Positions 8,470-17,454 are shown, numbered from the stretch's first letter. The stretch is 52,709 nt of DNA from an uncultured Ruminococcus sp. (GCA_900315755.1 ONAI01000003.1:1-52709); one strand, 5' to 3'. Numbers and translations: made by a program. The notes: a model not told the origin generated them from the sequence alone.

Positions 8470-8696
8470 TTTGTACACAAAGTATTTTGGAAAAATAATG
8501 GGATTCTAAAGGGATTTTATCCCTTTAGCGGATTCCAAAGGCAGAGCCTTTGGTAGGGTGTGGGGCAAAGCCCCACAAATAGCCACAAAGCGCTCCGCAA
8601 AAGGTGAATTTCAAAACAGTCCGGTGGACTGTTTTGAAAGAGGAAACGCCCTGCAAGAGAGGGCGTTTCCTAATAAATCAAGCTTGTTGACAATTT
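8467..8696. repeat. Hairpin-rich intergenic element with five perfect stem-loops
   Basis: No gene is visible in these 230 bases. Five perfect inverted repeats stand in a row: CTAAAGGG/CCCTTTAG (8506-8528), CCAAAGGC/GCCTTTGG (8535-8553), GTGGGGC/GCCCCAC (8560-8576), a 13-bp stem TTCAAAACAGTCC/GGACTGTTTTGAA (8610-8638) and an 11-bp stem GGAAACGCCCT/AGGGCGTTTCC (8642-8670). The two ends are marked by near-identical terminators. It resembles the dispersed intergenic repeats of Ruminococcus-type genomes; a MITE-like origin is inference. Confidence 0.75.
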
Positions 8697-8722
8697 GAGC
8701 CCTCCATTTCGGAGGGCTCATT
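8697..8722 (-). terminator. Terminator of the hydrolase-tex transcript
   Basis: GAGCCCTCC (8697-8705) pairs with GGAGGGCTC (8711-8719). On the minus strand it follows the tex stop by about 26 bases and is followed by AAATTG. It is a near copy of the GH25 terminator at 8446. Confidence 0.8.
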
Positions 8723-8744
8723 TATTATTCGTATGAACTGCACA

Positions 8745-11030
8745 TTACTTCTGTTTGATACGGAAGCTGCTGTTTCTCAGCTGAGAAGCATCGAAGCCCT
8801 TAGGCTTGCGTTCCTCGCGCTTTTTCTGAGGTCTTGGACGTGACTGCTTATCCTGTTTTTTCTCCTCTTCGTCGTTGAGACGCATTGTGAGGGATATGCG
8901 TCCGCGTTTTAGATCAACGTCAAGAACGCGTACCTTAACGACCTCATTTACCTTTACTGCTTCAAGCGGATGCTTGATATAGCGGTTGCATATCTGCGAG
9001 ATGTGAACAAGACCGTCCTCATGAACACCGATGTCCACGAATACACCGAAGTCGATGATGTTGCGGACTGTTCCGATAAGCTCCATACCCGGCTTGAGAT
9101 CCTTGATGTCCATAACATCACCGCTTCTGAGGAGCGGCGGCGGAAGCTCGTCACGGAGATCGCGTCCGGGCTTTTTAAGCTCTCCGATGATGTCGGTAAG
9201 AGTTGGAACGCCGATGCCGAGAGATTTGCTTATGTTCTCGATACCGAGTGATTCTGCCTTATCTGAAATGCCCTCTGCACCGCCGTTTGAAAGGTCAGCG
9301 AGCGAGAATCCGCACTCGCTGAGGAGTGATGAAGCAGCTGCATAGCTTTCCGGATGAACAGCTGTGTTATCGAGAGGATTCTTGCCGTCGCGGACTCTCA
9401 GGAAGCCTGCACACTGCTCGAAAGCCTTTTTGCCGAGCTTAGCGACCTTCAGAAGCTCCTTACGGTCGGTAAAGCGTCCGTTTTCTTCGCGGTAAGCGAC
9501 TATATTCTTGGCAACAGTCGCATTGATGCCGGATATATACGAAAGAAGTGAATGAGAAGCAGTATTGAGGTCAACACCTACTGAGTTTACGCAGTCCTCA
9601 ACAACTCCTGAGAGAGCCTCGCTCATACGTGCCTGAGGCATATCGTGCTGATACTGTCCGACGCCGATAGCCTTCGGTTCGATCTTTACGAGTTCAGCGA
9701 GCGGATCCTGCAAACGTCTTGCAATTGAGATAGCACCTCTGATAGAAACATCGTATTCAGGGAATTCCTCGGCAGCGACCTTAGAAGCAGAGTAAACTGA
9801 AGCGCCGGCTTCGCTTACTACCATGTAGCTTACATTTTCCGGTATCTCCTTGAGTATCTCTGCAACGAAGCTTTCGGTCTCACGGGAAGCTGTACCGTTT
9901 CCGATAGAGATAACATTTACGTTATACTTGCTGATGAACTGTTTTACCTTTTTCTTGGCTTCTTCAACCCTTGCAGCAGAAGCCGATTCTCTTACAGGGT
10001 ATATTATAGCGTGATCGAGGACTTTGCCTGTGCCGTCGATAACAGCGGTCTTGCAGCCGTGAGCGTAACCCGGATCGAGACCGAGGATAACGCTGTTTTT
10101 GAGCGGCGGCTGCAAAAGCAGCTGACGAAGATTTGAAGCGAATACCTTTATAGCTTCCTCGGCAGCGTTAGCGGACATCTCTGAGCGTATCTCACGTTCG
10201 ATAGACGGGAAAATGAGACGCTTATAGCTGTCGGCAGCGGCATTGCGGACGAGTTCACCGCAAGCGTTATTGCTCTTGATATATTTACCGAAGATAATGT
10301 CGGTAGCCGCAGTCTCGTCAAGAACCACGGATACTTTGAGGAAGTTTTCCTTTTCGCCTCTGTCGAGAGCGAGAACACGGTGATTAGCCACTTTCGGGAT
10401 AGGCTCTGAGTATTCGTAGTAGTTCATGTAAACGCTCTCAGCCTCCGGATCGGCAGCCTTTGAGACGAGTTCGCCCTTTTCGCCGGCGAGTGTACGGAGT
10501 TTCTTTCTGATGTCGGCATCATCTGAGATGTCCTCGGCGATGATGTCCATAGCGCCCTGTATAGCGGTCTGAACGTCCGGAACGTTCTTTCCCTCGTTGA
10601 TGAAGTTTTCGGCTTCCTTTTCGGGATCTGAGGAATCAGCCTGTTCCATGATGATGCAGGCAAGCGGTTCAAGACCGTTCTCACGGGCGATGCTTGCACG
10701 GGTACGGCGTTTCGGCTTGAACGGACGGTAGATGTCCTCAACTTCGACGAGAGTCATAGCTGCATTGATAGCAGCTTCGATCTCAGGAGTCATTTTTTCC
10801 TGTTCGGTGATAGAATTGGTGATCTCAGCCTTGCGTTTTTCGAGGTTTCTGAGGTAAACGAGTCTGTCATAGAGATCGCGGAGTATCTGGTCATCGAGAG
10901 AGCCTGTAAGCTCTTTACGGTAACGGGCGATGAAAGGGATAGTCTTATCATCGTCTATGAGTTCAATAGTATTATCTACCTGTTCCTGTCTCAGACCGAA
11001 TTCTTTGGCTAGTATCTTATTGATTTCCAT
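8745..11030 (-). CDS. tex: Tex-family RNA-binding protein (S1 domain)
   Basis: Cytoplasmic nucleic-acid-binding protein related to Tex and to the core of eukaryotic Spt6; in other bacteria it affects transcription and RNA metabolism. The 761 residues carry the whole layout: an N-terminal helical Tex region, a YqgF/RNase H-like domain opening with ILGLDPGYAHGCKTAVIDG (~res 317), helix-hairpin-helix repeats (YISGINATVAKNIVAYREEN), and a C-terminal S1 domain (GTVRNIIDFGVFVDIGVHED, ~res 650). A basic, probably flexible tail rich in Lys, Arg and Gln follows. Start ATG has AAAGGA 7 nt upstream. It lies 23 bases after the alpha/beta hydrolase and is probably cotranscribed with it. Confidence 0.95.
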   Translation of the reverse strand: MEINKILAKEFGLRQEQVDNTIELIDDDKTIPFIARYRKELTGSLDDQILRDLYDRLVYLRNLEKRKAEITNSITEQEKMTPEIEAAINAAMTLVEVEDIYRPFKPKRRTRASIARENGLEPLACIIMEQADSSDPEKEAENFINEGKNVPDVQTAIQGAMDIIAEDISDDADIRKKLRTLAGEKGELVSKAADPEAESVYMNYYEYSEPIPKVANHRVLALDRGEKENFLKVSVVLDETAATDIIFGKYIKSNNACGELVRNAAADSYKRLIFPSIEREIRSEMSANAAEEAIKVFASNLRQLLLQPPLKNSVILGLDPGYAHGCKTAVIDGTGKVLDHAIIYPVRESASAARVEEAKKKVKQFISKYNVNVISIGNGTASRETESFVAEILKEIPENVSYMVVSEAGASVYSASKVAAEEFPEYDVSIRGAISIARRLQDPLAELVKIEPKAIGVGQYQHDMPQARMSEALSGVVEDCVNSVGVDLNTASHSLLSYISGINATVAKNIVAYREENGRFTDRKELLKVAKLGKKAFEQCAGFLRVRDGKNPLDNTAVHPESYAAASSLLSECGFSLADLSNGGAEGISDKAESLGIENISKSLGIGVPTLTDIIGELKKPGRDLRDELPPPLLRSGDVMDIKDLKPGMELIGTVRNIIDFGVFVDIGVHEDGLVHISQICNRYIKHPLEAVKVNEVVKVRVLDVDLKRGRISLTMRLNDEEEKKQDKQSRPRPQKKREERKPKGFDASQLRNSSFRIKQK

Positions 11031-11053
11031 AATATAATCCTTTCGTGTTTATG

Positions 11054-12046
11054 TTATTCAGCTGACGGTTGTTCGGTCTCTGTACCGAAAGCAGCATCGG
11101 ACTGAGAATCATTATATCTGTCGATCCATGAGAAGAGGGTTTTTGCGATGTCCTTCCAGACATTGATATTGTTCTTCTCGTTGAGCACCTCATGGCGCAT
11201 ACCGTCGAAAAGTCTGTGGGAGATGCTTTCATAGCCGAGCTTTTCGAGCATATTCACAGCCTTAAAGAATTTTCTCTCTGACAGCATACATGGATCATCC
11301 TTGCCTGAGATAAAGCGTATAGGCAGGTGAGGATTCTGAACGTTCCAGCCCTTTTGGGAGTAGGTCTCGCGGAGCAGGTAAAGCAGTCCCTCATATCCGT
11401 TGAGAGTATACCTGAAATTGCAGAGCGGATCGGCGTTGAAAGCCTCAACGACCTGTTTATCGCTGCATATCCATGAATGCGGCAGATCGCGGTCGAATTT
11501 CTTATTGAGGATAGATTCCGATACCTCATAGATCTTATCGCTTCGGAAGCGGCTTCCGAGTTTTTTTGAAACGGCGGATTCGATCGCACGTACAAATCCT
11601 GAAAATCTGCTGTAACACGGGCATCCGAGAAGTACAAGACCGTTTATTCTGGAGTCGTTGTTCTTCAGGAAACACCTTGCGCCGAGAGAGCCCATACTGT
11701 GACCGATCATGAACAGCGGTTTATCGGGATAGGTCTCTTTGACTATCTGGGTAAGCTGAGCGATGTCGCTTACAAAGCCTTCACCGCCATCGCGGAACAT
11801 GAATCCGAGGTCATCGGGGGTGCAGATACTTTTACCGTGACCGCGGTTATCGTGTATCACAGAGACAAAGCCCTGTTCAGCGAGATAGTCCATGAAAGGA
11901 AAGTAGCGTTCCTTGTGTTCGTTCATTCCGTGGATTATCTGTACAACGCCGCAGATGTTTTCAGACGGAACAGCGATTGCAGCCGAGACAAGAAGTCCAT
12001 CAAATCCGGAATTGAACTCAAATTCTTTCAGATCAGCATTGAGCAT
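11054..12046 (-). CDS. Alpha/beta hydrolase, monoacylglycerol lipase / serine aminopeptidase S33 type
   Basis: A 330-residue cytoplasmic hydrolase without a signal peptide. The nucleophile elbow GHSMGS places Ser117; the oxyanion region is IIHGMNEHKERY, and HDNRGHGKS matches the lysophospholipase/monoglyceride lipase group. The likely catalytic Asp is in SGKDDPC and the His in GMRHEVLNE. It would hydrolyse an ester such as a monoacylglycerol or lysophospholipid; the true substrate cannot be read from sequence. ATG has GGAGG upstream and the promoter at 12121-12149 lies ~75 nt before it. tex follows in the same direction. Confidence 0.9.
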   Translation of the reverse strand: MLNADLKEFEFNSGFDGLLVSAAIAVPSENICGVVQIIHGMNEHKERYFPFMDYLAEQGFVSVIHDNRGHGKSICTPDDLGFMFRDGGEGFVSDIAQLTQIVKETYPDKPLFMIGHSMGSLGARCFLKNNDSRINGLVLLGCPCYSRFSGFVRAIESAVSKKLGSRFRSDKIYEVSESILNKKFDRDLPHSWICSDKQVVEAFNADPLCNFRYTLNGYEGLLYLLRETYSQKGWNVQNPHLPIRFISGKDDPCMLSERKFFKAVNMLEKLGYESISHRLFDGMRHEVLNEKNNINVWKDIAKTLFSWIDRYNDSQSDAAFGTETEQPSAE

Positions 12047-12120
12047 AATGATCCTCCTGTTATGGTATATCGCTCCATAAGTATAGTACAGGAGCGGTAA
12101 CGAGCATTTTCACACATGGA

Positions 12121-12149
12121 ATTATACCATATTATAATAAATAAATCAA
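12121..12149 (-). promoter_or_regulatory. Promoter for the hydrolase-tex transcript
   Basis: On the minus strand, TTGATT (12149-12144) and TATAAT (12126-12121) are 17 nt apart. It is divergent from the promoter at 12219-12247, with 69 nt between the two -35 boxes. Confidence 0.78.
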
Positions 12150-12218
12150 GTGATATTGAAAAAGACTGGCTCAGAGGGGGAAAACGTGAATTTACCGCTG
12201 TGAATTTCAATAAATAGA

Positions 12219-12247
12219 TTGACTTTTCAAGAAAAAAGGTGTATAAT
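12219..12247 (+). promoter_or_regulatory. Promoter for the 12276-14419 operon
   Basis: TTGACT (12219-12224), 17 nt, TATAAT (12242-12247). The leader would be only about 20 nt, so ribosome binding at GGAGGTG (12264-12270) follows almost at once. Confidence 0.85.
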
Positions 12248-12275
12248 TTTAACATAAGGGGATGGAGGTGTTACA

Positions 12276-12647
12276 GTGACAGAGTACCTGAAAAATTATA
12301 TGAAATATGTCCAGCAGCGTCTCGATGCCTGCGGTGATAAGGAAGAGATCGAGGAGATACTTTCAGAGCATAAGGACAAGATCGCGTTCATGCAGCATGA
12401 GAGGATAGTGCATTTTCTTGTTACTATGATGTTTGCACTGATACTCTCGATATTCATGGGGATAGTGATATTCACGGATAATCCTGCAATGCTGCTGCTT
12501 GTAACAATAATACTTGTTCTGCTCGGATTCTACATAAAGCACTATTACTTCCTTGAAAACACCGTTCAGAAGATGTATCGCGTATACGACGATATTCTCT
12601 CGAAACGTCGCGTGATAGCGTCAGGGAAAAAGGATGGTGCTGAATGA
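12276..12647 (+). CDS. Small two-span membrane protein, function unknown
   Basis: A 123-residue protein with an N-terminal amphipathic, charged helix (residues 1-43), two close membrane segments (~44-66 and ~70-88) and a basic C-terminal tail. I know no function for it. The start is GTG 12276, 5 nt after a strong GGAGGTG. Its ATGA overlap with nth (stop TGA inside the nth ATG) implies translational coupling, so it is a true gene of this operon rather than a chance frame. Confidence 0.82.
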   Translation: MTEYLKNYMKYVQQRLDACGDKEEIEEILSEHKDKIAFMQHERIVHFLVTMMFALILSIFMGIVIFTDNPAMLLLVTIILVLLGFYIKHYYFLENTVQKMYRVYDDILSKRRVIASGKKDGAE

Positions 12648-13288
12648 CAAGAAAACAGATCGCGGCGCTTGCCTGTGAGGAGCTTGAGAAGATATATCCG
12701 GATGTTGAATGTTCGCTTGTATACGATAAGCCGTATGAACTGATGTTTGCTGCAAGGCTTGCGGCACAGTGTACCGATGCGAGAGTGAATATCGTCACAA
12801 AGACACTGTTTGTGAAATATCCTGATCTTGAAGCATTCGCAAATGCCGACATCGCTGAGCTTGAATTGGATATAAAGCCATGCGGATTCTATCATACCAA
12901 AGCGAAAAGTCTTAAAGAGATGGCACAGCAGCTTTTAAATGATTTCGGCGGAGAAGTTCCGCAGACTATGGAAGAACTGCTTACACTTTCGGGGATAGGA
13001 AGAAAGACGGCAAATCTTGTTATGGGGGATATTTTCGGAAAACCGGCTGTCGTGACCGATACCCACTGCATAAGAATAACCGGCAGACTCGGACTTACCG
13101 ATAACAAAGAGCCGGCTAAGGTAGAAAAGGATCTGATAAAGCTGCTTCCACCGGAAACTTCCAACCACTTCTGTCACCAGACAGTGCAGTTCGGAAGGGA
13201 TATATGCCGTGCAAGGAATCCTAAGTGCGCTGAGTGTAATCTCAGCTATTTCTGCCGGTATTATGCTAAAAACAACAAAGTCAGATAA
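12644..13288 (+). CDS. nth: Endonuclease III, DNA glycosylase/AP lyase
   Basis: Removes oxidised pyrimidines from DNA and nicks the abasic site, in base-excision repair. The 214 residues match the family length. The helix-hairpin-helix LTLSGIGRKTANLVMG carries the catalytic Lys121, and VVTDTHCIRI carries Asp139. The C-terminal 4Fe-4S loop is intact, with Cys188-X6-Cys195-X2-Cys198-X5-Cys204. It overlaps the upstream membrane-protein gene by 4 bases, and yjbQ begins 12 bases after its stop. Confidence 0.97.
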   Translation: MTRKQIAALACEELEKIYPDVECSLVYDKPYELMFAARLAAQCTDARVNIVTKTLFVKYPDLEAFANADIAELELDIKPCGFYHTKAKSLKEMAQQLLNDFGGEVPQTMEELLTLSGIGRKTANLVMGDIFGKPAVVTDTHCIRITGRLGLTDNKEPAKVEKDLIKLLPPETSNHFCHQTVQFGRDICRARNPKCAECNLSYFCRYYAKNNKVR

Positions 13289-13300
13289 GGAGGCTTGTAT

Positions 13301-13696
13301 ATGTTATTTGATTTTAAATTGAGCACACCAGACGAAGGTCTTGTGGATATAACGAATGAAGTAAGCGAGGCTGTAATGGAGAGCGGAGTTTTGGAGGGAC
13401 TATGCGTTGTATTCTGTCCGCATACCACAGCCGCTATAACTATAAATGAGAACACTGATCCAGACGTTAAAAGTGATTTTGTGCTTGGTATGGATCAGAG
13501 CTTCCCGGATCTGAATGCTTTCAGGCACGCTGAGGGCAATTCCGATGCACATATCAAGTCATCGACGATCGGTGCAAGCGAGACGATCATTATTTCAGGC
13601 GGCAAGCTTCTTCTCGGAACATGGCAGAATATTTACTTCTGTGAGTTTGACGGCCCGAGAACGAGAAAATTCTATGTAAAGGTAATGGGAGGCTGA
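13301..13696 (+). CDS. yjbQ: YjbQ/UPF0047 family protein
   Basis: A 131-residue cytoplasmic protein of the widespread YjbQ (UPF0047) family. Some members complement thiamine-phosphate synthase mutants, and databases often label it a secondary thiamine phosphate synthase, but the physiological role is unsettled. The conserved features are CPHTTAAITINEN, RHAEGNSDAHIKSS and the Gly-Thr-Trp-Gln segment near residue 108. I use ATG 13301 with AAGGAGG (13287-13293) 7 nt upstream; a TTG at 13295 would sit too close. It lies between nth and the sirtuin gene, 3 bases before the latter. Confidence 0.92.
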   Translation: MLFDFKLSTPDEGLVDITNEVSEAVMESGVLEGLCVVFCPHTTAAITINENTDPDVKSDFVLGMDQSFPDLNAFRHAEGNSDAHIKSSTIGASETIIISGGKLLLGTWQNIYFCEFDGPRTRKFYVKVMGG

Positions 13697-13699
13697 GCT

Positions 13700-14419
13700 A
13701 TGGACGATAAAATACAGCAGTTTGCGGATATAGTGAACAATTCGCAGCGTATCGTATTTTTTGGCGGAGCAGGTGTCTCAACGGAGAGCGGCATTCCGGA
13801 TTTCAGAAGCGTTGACGGTCTCTACAATCAGAAGTGGGATTACCCGCCGGAGACTATCCTCAGCCATACGTTCTTCATGAAAAAGACAGAGGAGTTCTAC
13901 CGCTTTTACCGTGAGAAAATGATATGCGAGGGCGTTAAGCCCAATGCTGCACACCTGAAACTTGCCGAGCTTGAGCATAAGGGCAAGCTGACAGCGATAG
14001 TAACGCAGAACATAGACGGACTTCATCAGGCAGCCGGAAGCAAGCAGGTATATGAGCTTCACGGAAGCGTTCTCAGGAACTATTGCATGAGATGCGGGAA
14101 GTTCCACGGTATAGAAGCAATAACCGGCTCTGATGGCGTACCGCACTGCGAATGCGGAGGCATAATAAAGCCTGACGTTGTCCTTTACGAGGAAGGTCTT
14201 GATGATAAGGTAGTATCAGGAGCAGTTGAGGCGATAGCCAAAGCGGATACACTTATAATTGGCGGAACATCGCTGAATGTTTACCCTGCTGCCGGACTTA
14301 TACGCTATTTCAGCGGAAAGCATCTCGTGATAATAAATATGTCTCCTACTCAGATGGACGGCAATGCTGATCTGCTGATCGCTGATAAGATCGGAAAGGT
14401 GTTTTCGGCTATCAGCTGA
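13700..14419 (+). CDS. cobB: NAD-dependent protein deacylase, sirtuin
   Basis: Removes acetyl or other acyl groups from protein lysines, consuming NAD. The 239-residue protein has the NAD-binding GAGVSTESGIPDFRS, TQNIDGLHQAAGS, the catalytic His121 in YELHGSV, and a zinc ribbon with Cys129, Cys132, Cys150 and Cys152 (a C-X2-C plus C-X-C pattern). GTSLNVYPAA and NMSP complete the nucleotide site. GGAGG stands 8 nt before ATG 13700, overlapping the end of yjbQ, so it closes this operon. I see no clear terminator between its stop and the trkA promoter at 14436. Confidence 0.95.
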   Translation: MDDKIQQFADIVNNSQRIVFFGGAGVSTESGIPDFRSVDGLYNQKWDYPPETILSHTFFMKKTEEFYRFYREKMICEGVKPNAAHLKLAELEHKGKLTAIVTQNIDGLHQAAGSKQVYELHGSVLRNYCMRCGKFHGIEAITGSDGVPHCECGGIIKPDVVLYEEGLDDKVVSGAVEAIAKADTLIIGGTSLNVYPAAGLIRYFSGKHLVIINMSPTQMDGNADLLIADKIGKVFSAIS

Positions 14420-14435
14420 TGCTTGATAATAGGTA

Positions 14436-14464
14436 TTGACAAATTATGTGTGAGGGGGTATAAT
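14436..14464 (+). promoter_or_regulatory. Consensus promoter of trkA-trkH
   Basis: TTGACA (14436-14441) and TATAAT (14459-14464) are perfect consensus boxes with a 17-nt spacer. The start would be near 14471, leaving a ~170-nt leader. Confidence 0.9.
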
Positions 14465-14470
14465 TACTTT

Positions 14471-14640
14471 GAATAATTATATTGCCCCGCACATCCGCAA
14501 AATAAAGTTTGCTCCGTGTGGATTGGCAAACAGCAAACGCCGATAGATCTTGTCGTTTGCTTATATACGTTATTCATGATATTACTGCTCCGCCCAATAC
14601 TCACAATAATCTTATCATGCGGGCAGTATATGGAGGAATT
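14471..14640 (+). promoter_or_regulatory. Structured 5' leader of trkA, possible RNA switch
   Basis: Three hairpins can form: CCGCAC(14487-14492)/GTGTGG(14516-14521) closing an inner GCAAA/TTTGC stem (14497-14501/14508-14512); GCAAACG(14533-14539)/CGTTTGC(14554-14560); and TACTGC(T)CCGC(14583-14593)/GCGGGCAGTA(14619-14628), ending two bases before the GGAGG ribosome site. An additional GCAAA at 14526-14530 could pair with either TTTGC strand, so mutually exclusive folds exist. I do not see the conserved core of the c-di-AMP (ydaO) riboswitch. Confidence 0.5.
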
Positions 14641-15999
14641 ATGGACATTATCATAGTAGGCTGCGGCAAGGTAGGTATTGCTCTTGCGGAGGTCCTTTCC
14701 GAGGAGCATAACGTTACTGTCATAGATAAGAATGAAACACTTATCAGAGCAGCTATCAACGACTTTGACATAATCGGCTTAGTTGGAAACTGTCTCCAGA
14801 CAAGCGTTCTCGAAGAAGCAAACGTGGATAAGGCTAATCTCTTCATAGCTGTAACGGCATCGGATGAAGTGAATATACTTTCCTGTCTCATTGCAAAGAA
14901 AATGAAAGCAAGACATTGTATAGCCAGAGTACGCAGCCCCGAATTTGAAAAGCAGCTTGTATTCATGCGTGAAGAGCTCGGCATCAGTATGATGGTGAAT
15001 CCGGATTATAACGCTGCTAACGAGATAGCAAAGGTGCTTCGCTATCCGGAGGCTATAAAAATAGAATCATTTGCTAAGGGACGTGTCGATCTCGCTGAGA
15101 TACGTATAACGAGCGGCAGCATCCTCGATGGTGTGGCTCTGAGCCAGCTTTCAAGGAGACTTCGCCTTGATGTTCTCATCTGTGCGGTGCTGCGTGATGA
15201 TGAGCTTATTATCCCGAACGGCAATTTCGTGCTGAGAGCCGGCGATAAGATACACATGACCGGTTCGCACAGTGCAATGGTAAAGTTTTTCCGCAGCATA
15301 AGCGCCGCTTACAGAGAAAAACGAGTTAAATCAGCTGTCCTGATAGGCGGCGGAAGAGTTGCTTATCATCTGGCACAGCAGCTTATAGAAATGGGCGTTA
15401 AGGTCAAGATAATCGAAATAGACGAAAAGCGATGTCTTGAACTCAGCGAACGACTTAACAAGGTGAATATCTCCTGTGCTGACGGTACAGATCATGATAT
15501 TCTCGAAGAAGAGCGTGTCTATGATGCAGATGCGGTGGTAACACTCACTGGTATCGACGAGGAAAACATACTTCTTTCACTGCTTGCAAAGAAAAACGGC
15601 GTGGAAAAGGTCGTAACGAAGGTAAGCAGGATGTCGCTGATACAGCTTTCGGATACGCTTTCACTTGACAGTATAATCTCACCTAAATCAATAACTGTCA
15701 ATCAGATACTTCAGTATGTACGTGCAAAGCAGAATTCGCTCGGAAACAGTGTTACAACACTTTACAGACTTGTAAATGACAGACTTGAAGCGATCGAGTT
15801 TGTTATCCGCGATTCTAAGGATTACGTGGATGTTCCTTTGAAAAAGCTTAAAATCCGAAGCGGTATCCTTATTGCAAGTATAGTCCGCGGCAATGAACTT
15901 ATCATTCCTAAGGGTGATGATTGTCTCAAAGTCAACGATAGTGTAGTTGTAATAACTACAAATAAGGGCTTCCATGATCTCAGCAATATTTTTGATTAA
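14641..15999 (+). CDS. trkA: Trk potassium uptake regulatory subunit TrkA
   Basis: Cytoplasmic nucleotide-binding gate of the Trk/Ktr K+ uptake system. The 452 residues form two tandem RCK units, each a Rossmann fold plus a RCK_C domain. The first opens with IIIVGCGKVGIALAEVL and the second with AVLIGGGRVAYHLAQQL (~res 227). In the second, the last Gly of GxGxxG is replaced by Ala, so the nucleotide may bind less tightly there. The start is ATG 14641, with GGAGG (14632-14636) 4 nt upstream; an upstream in-frame ATG exists but lies in the structured leader with no ribosome site. trkH starts 18 bases after the stop. Confidence 0.96.
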   Translation: MDIIIVGCGKVGIALAEVLSEEHNVTVIDKNETLIRAAINDFDIIGLVGNCLQTSVLEEANVDKANLFIAVTASDEVNILSCLIAKKMKARHCIARVRSPEFEKQLVFMREELGISMMVNPDYNAANEIAKVLRYPEAIKIESFAKGRVDLAEIRITSGSILDGVALSQLSRRLRLDVLICAVLRDDELIIPNGNFVLRAGDKIHMTGSHSAMVKFFRSISAAYREKRVKSAVLIGGGRVAYHLAQQLIEMGVKVKIIEIDEKRCLELSERLNKVNISCADGTDHDILEEERVYDADAVVTLTGIDEENILLSLLAKKNGVEKVVTKVSRMSLIQLSDTLSLDSIISPKSITVNQILQYVRAKQNSLGNSVTTLYRLVNDRLEAIEFVIRDSKDYVDVPLKKLKIRSGILIASIVRGNELIIPKGDDCLKVNDSVVVITTNKGFHDLSNIFD

Positions 16000-16017
16000 G
16001 TGAGTTAAAAACAGAAT

Positions 16018-17454
16018 ATGAATTATAAAATGGTTTATTACATCATGGGGCAGATCTGCAAGGTCGTTGGTCTCGCGATGATTCTTCCTATAATAGTAGG
16101 CGGAATATATGGTGAACACCACGTCGTGACATCGTTCGGCATACCGTGTACCGCCATGATGTTATTGGGATTTTTGGCAACGGTCAAGCGTCCTAAGGAT
16201 AAAACGGTATTCTCTTCTGAGGGATTTGTCAGCGTGGCAGCCTCATGGATAGCTGTATCTGCTATCGGAGCGCTCCCGTTTGTTATCTCAGGCGAGATCC
16301 CGAATTACTTCGATGCACTTTTTGAGACTGTTTCCGGATTTACAACAACAGGCGCTACGATACTTTCTGATGTTGAATCAATGTCGAAATCATGCCTGTT
16401 CTGGAGATCTTTCACTCACTGGCTCGGCGGTATGGGAATACTTATGTTTGTTCTGGCAGTAATGTCGAGCAACGATTCACGTACAATGCACATGATGAGA
16501 GCTGAGTGTGCAGGACCGAATGTCGGAAGACTCGTATCAAAATCGAGCGTATCAGCAAGAATTCTCTACGGCATATATATGTCTCTTACAGTTCTTGAGA
16601 TAGTAATGCTTTTCTGTGGAGGAATGCCGCTTTATGACTGCGTTATACACGCCTGTTCATCAGCCGGCACAGGTGGATTCTCAATATACTCTGATAGTAT
16701 AGGACATTATAACAGCCTTTACATCGAAATGGTCATCGCAGCATTTATACTGCTGTTCGGTGTAAACTTCAACCTTTACTATTACCTGATAATCCGCAAG
16801 TACGCTCTTGCAGTGAAAAATGAGGAGGTGAGAGTCTATTTCGGAATAATCATAACCGCAACTGCTATAATAACCGCAAACATCGTGCATCTTTACAGCA
16901 GCTTCGGAGACGCGCTCAGACATTCGTTCTTTATGGTGTCTTCTACCATAACGTCTACCGGATTTGCAACTGCTGATATAACAGAATGGCCGGTATTCTC
17001 ACAGACTCTTCTGCTTCTTCTGATGTTTATAGGTTCTTGTGCAGGCTCAACCGGCGGCGGTATGAAAGTAGCAAGAATACTGATAATCTTCAAGACCGGT
17101 ATAAAGGAGCTTAAATATATTGCCAATCCGAGAGCTGTTGCAACAGTCAAAATGGACGGCAAGCCTGTTGAGAAGGACGTGGTGAGAGGCGCAACTTCTT
17201 ATATGGTATTGTTTATGCTTCTTATGGCAATATCACTGCTGCTGATAAGCCTTGATAAATACTCGATAGAAGAATCGGCTTCGGCAGTAATAACCTGTAT
17301 GAACAACATAGGCTTTGGTGTTGGCAGATTCGGACCAAATGGCGGCTTCGGAGAGCTTACATCATTCTCTAAGGTGGTTCTTTGTGCGGATATGCTGCTC
17401 GGAAGACTTGAGATATATCCGCTGATAATGCTTTTTGCCTCTAAGAAGAGGTAA
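16018..17454 (+). CDS. trkH: Trk potassium uptake channel subunit TrkH
   Basis: Integral membrane K+ translocating subunit, paired with TrkA. The 478 residues have about ten membrane spans and four selectivity-loop segments, of which SGFTTTGATIL, SSAGTGGFSIYSD, TSTGFATADI and NNIGFGVGRFGPNGG are readable; the fourth departs most from the family pattern. An SCAGSTGGGMKVARI segment near residue 341 matches the conserved intramembrane loop. The ribosome site before ATG 16018 is weak; coupling to trkA is likely. ATG 16030 is an alternative start. Confidence 0.95.
   Translation: MNYKMVYYIMGQICKVVGLAMILPIIVGGIYGEHHVVTSFGIPCTAMMLLGFLATVKRPKDKTVFSSEGFVSVAASWIAVSAIGALPFVISGEIPNYFDALFETVSGFTTTGATILSDVESMSKSCLFWRSFTHWLGGMGILMFVLAVMSSNDSRTMHMMRAECAGPNVGRLVSKSSVSARILYGIYMSLTVLEIVMLFCGGMPLYDCVIHACSSAGTGGFSIYSDSIGHYNSLYIEMVIAAFILLFGVNFNLYYYLIIRKYALAVKNEEVRVYFGIIITATAIITANIVHLYSSFGDALRHSFFMVSSTITSTGFATADITEWPVFSQTLLLLLMFIGSCAGSTGGGMKVARILIIFKTGIKELKYIANPRAVATVKMDGKPVEKDVVRGATSYMVLFMLLMAISLLLISLDKYSIEESASAVITCMNNIGFGVGRFGPNGGFGELTSFSKVVLCADMLLGRLEIYPLIMLFASKKR

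Noticed and set aside
14471..14640. c-di-AMP (ydaO-type) riboswitch upstream of trkA
   Set aside because: The location is right for such a switch, but I could not find the conserved core, so I list it only as a structured leader.
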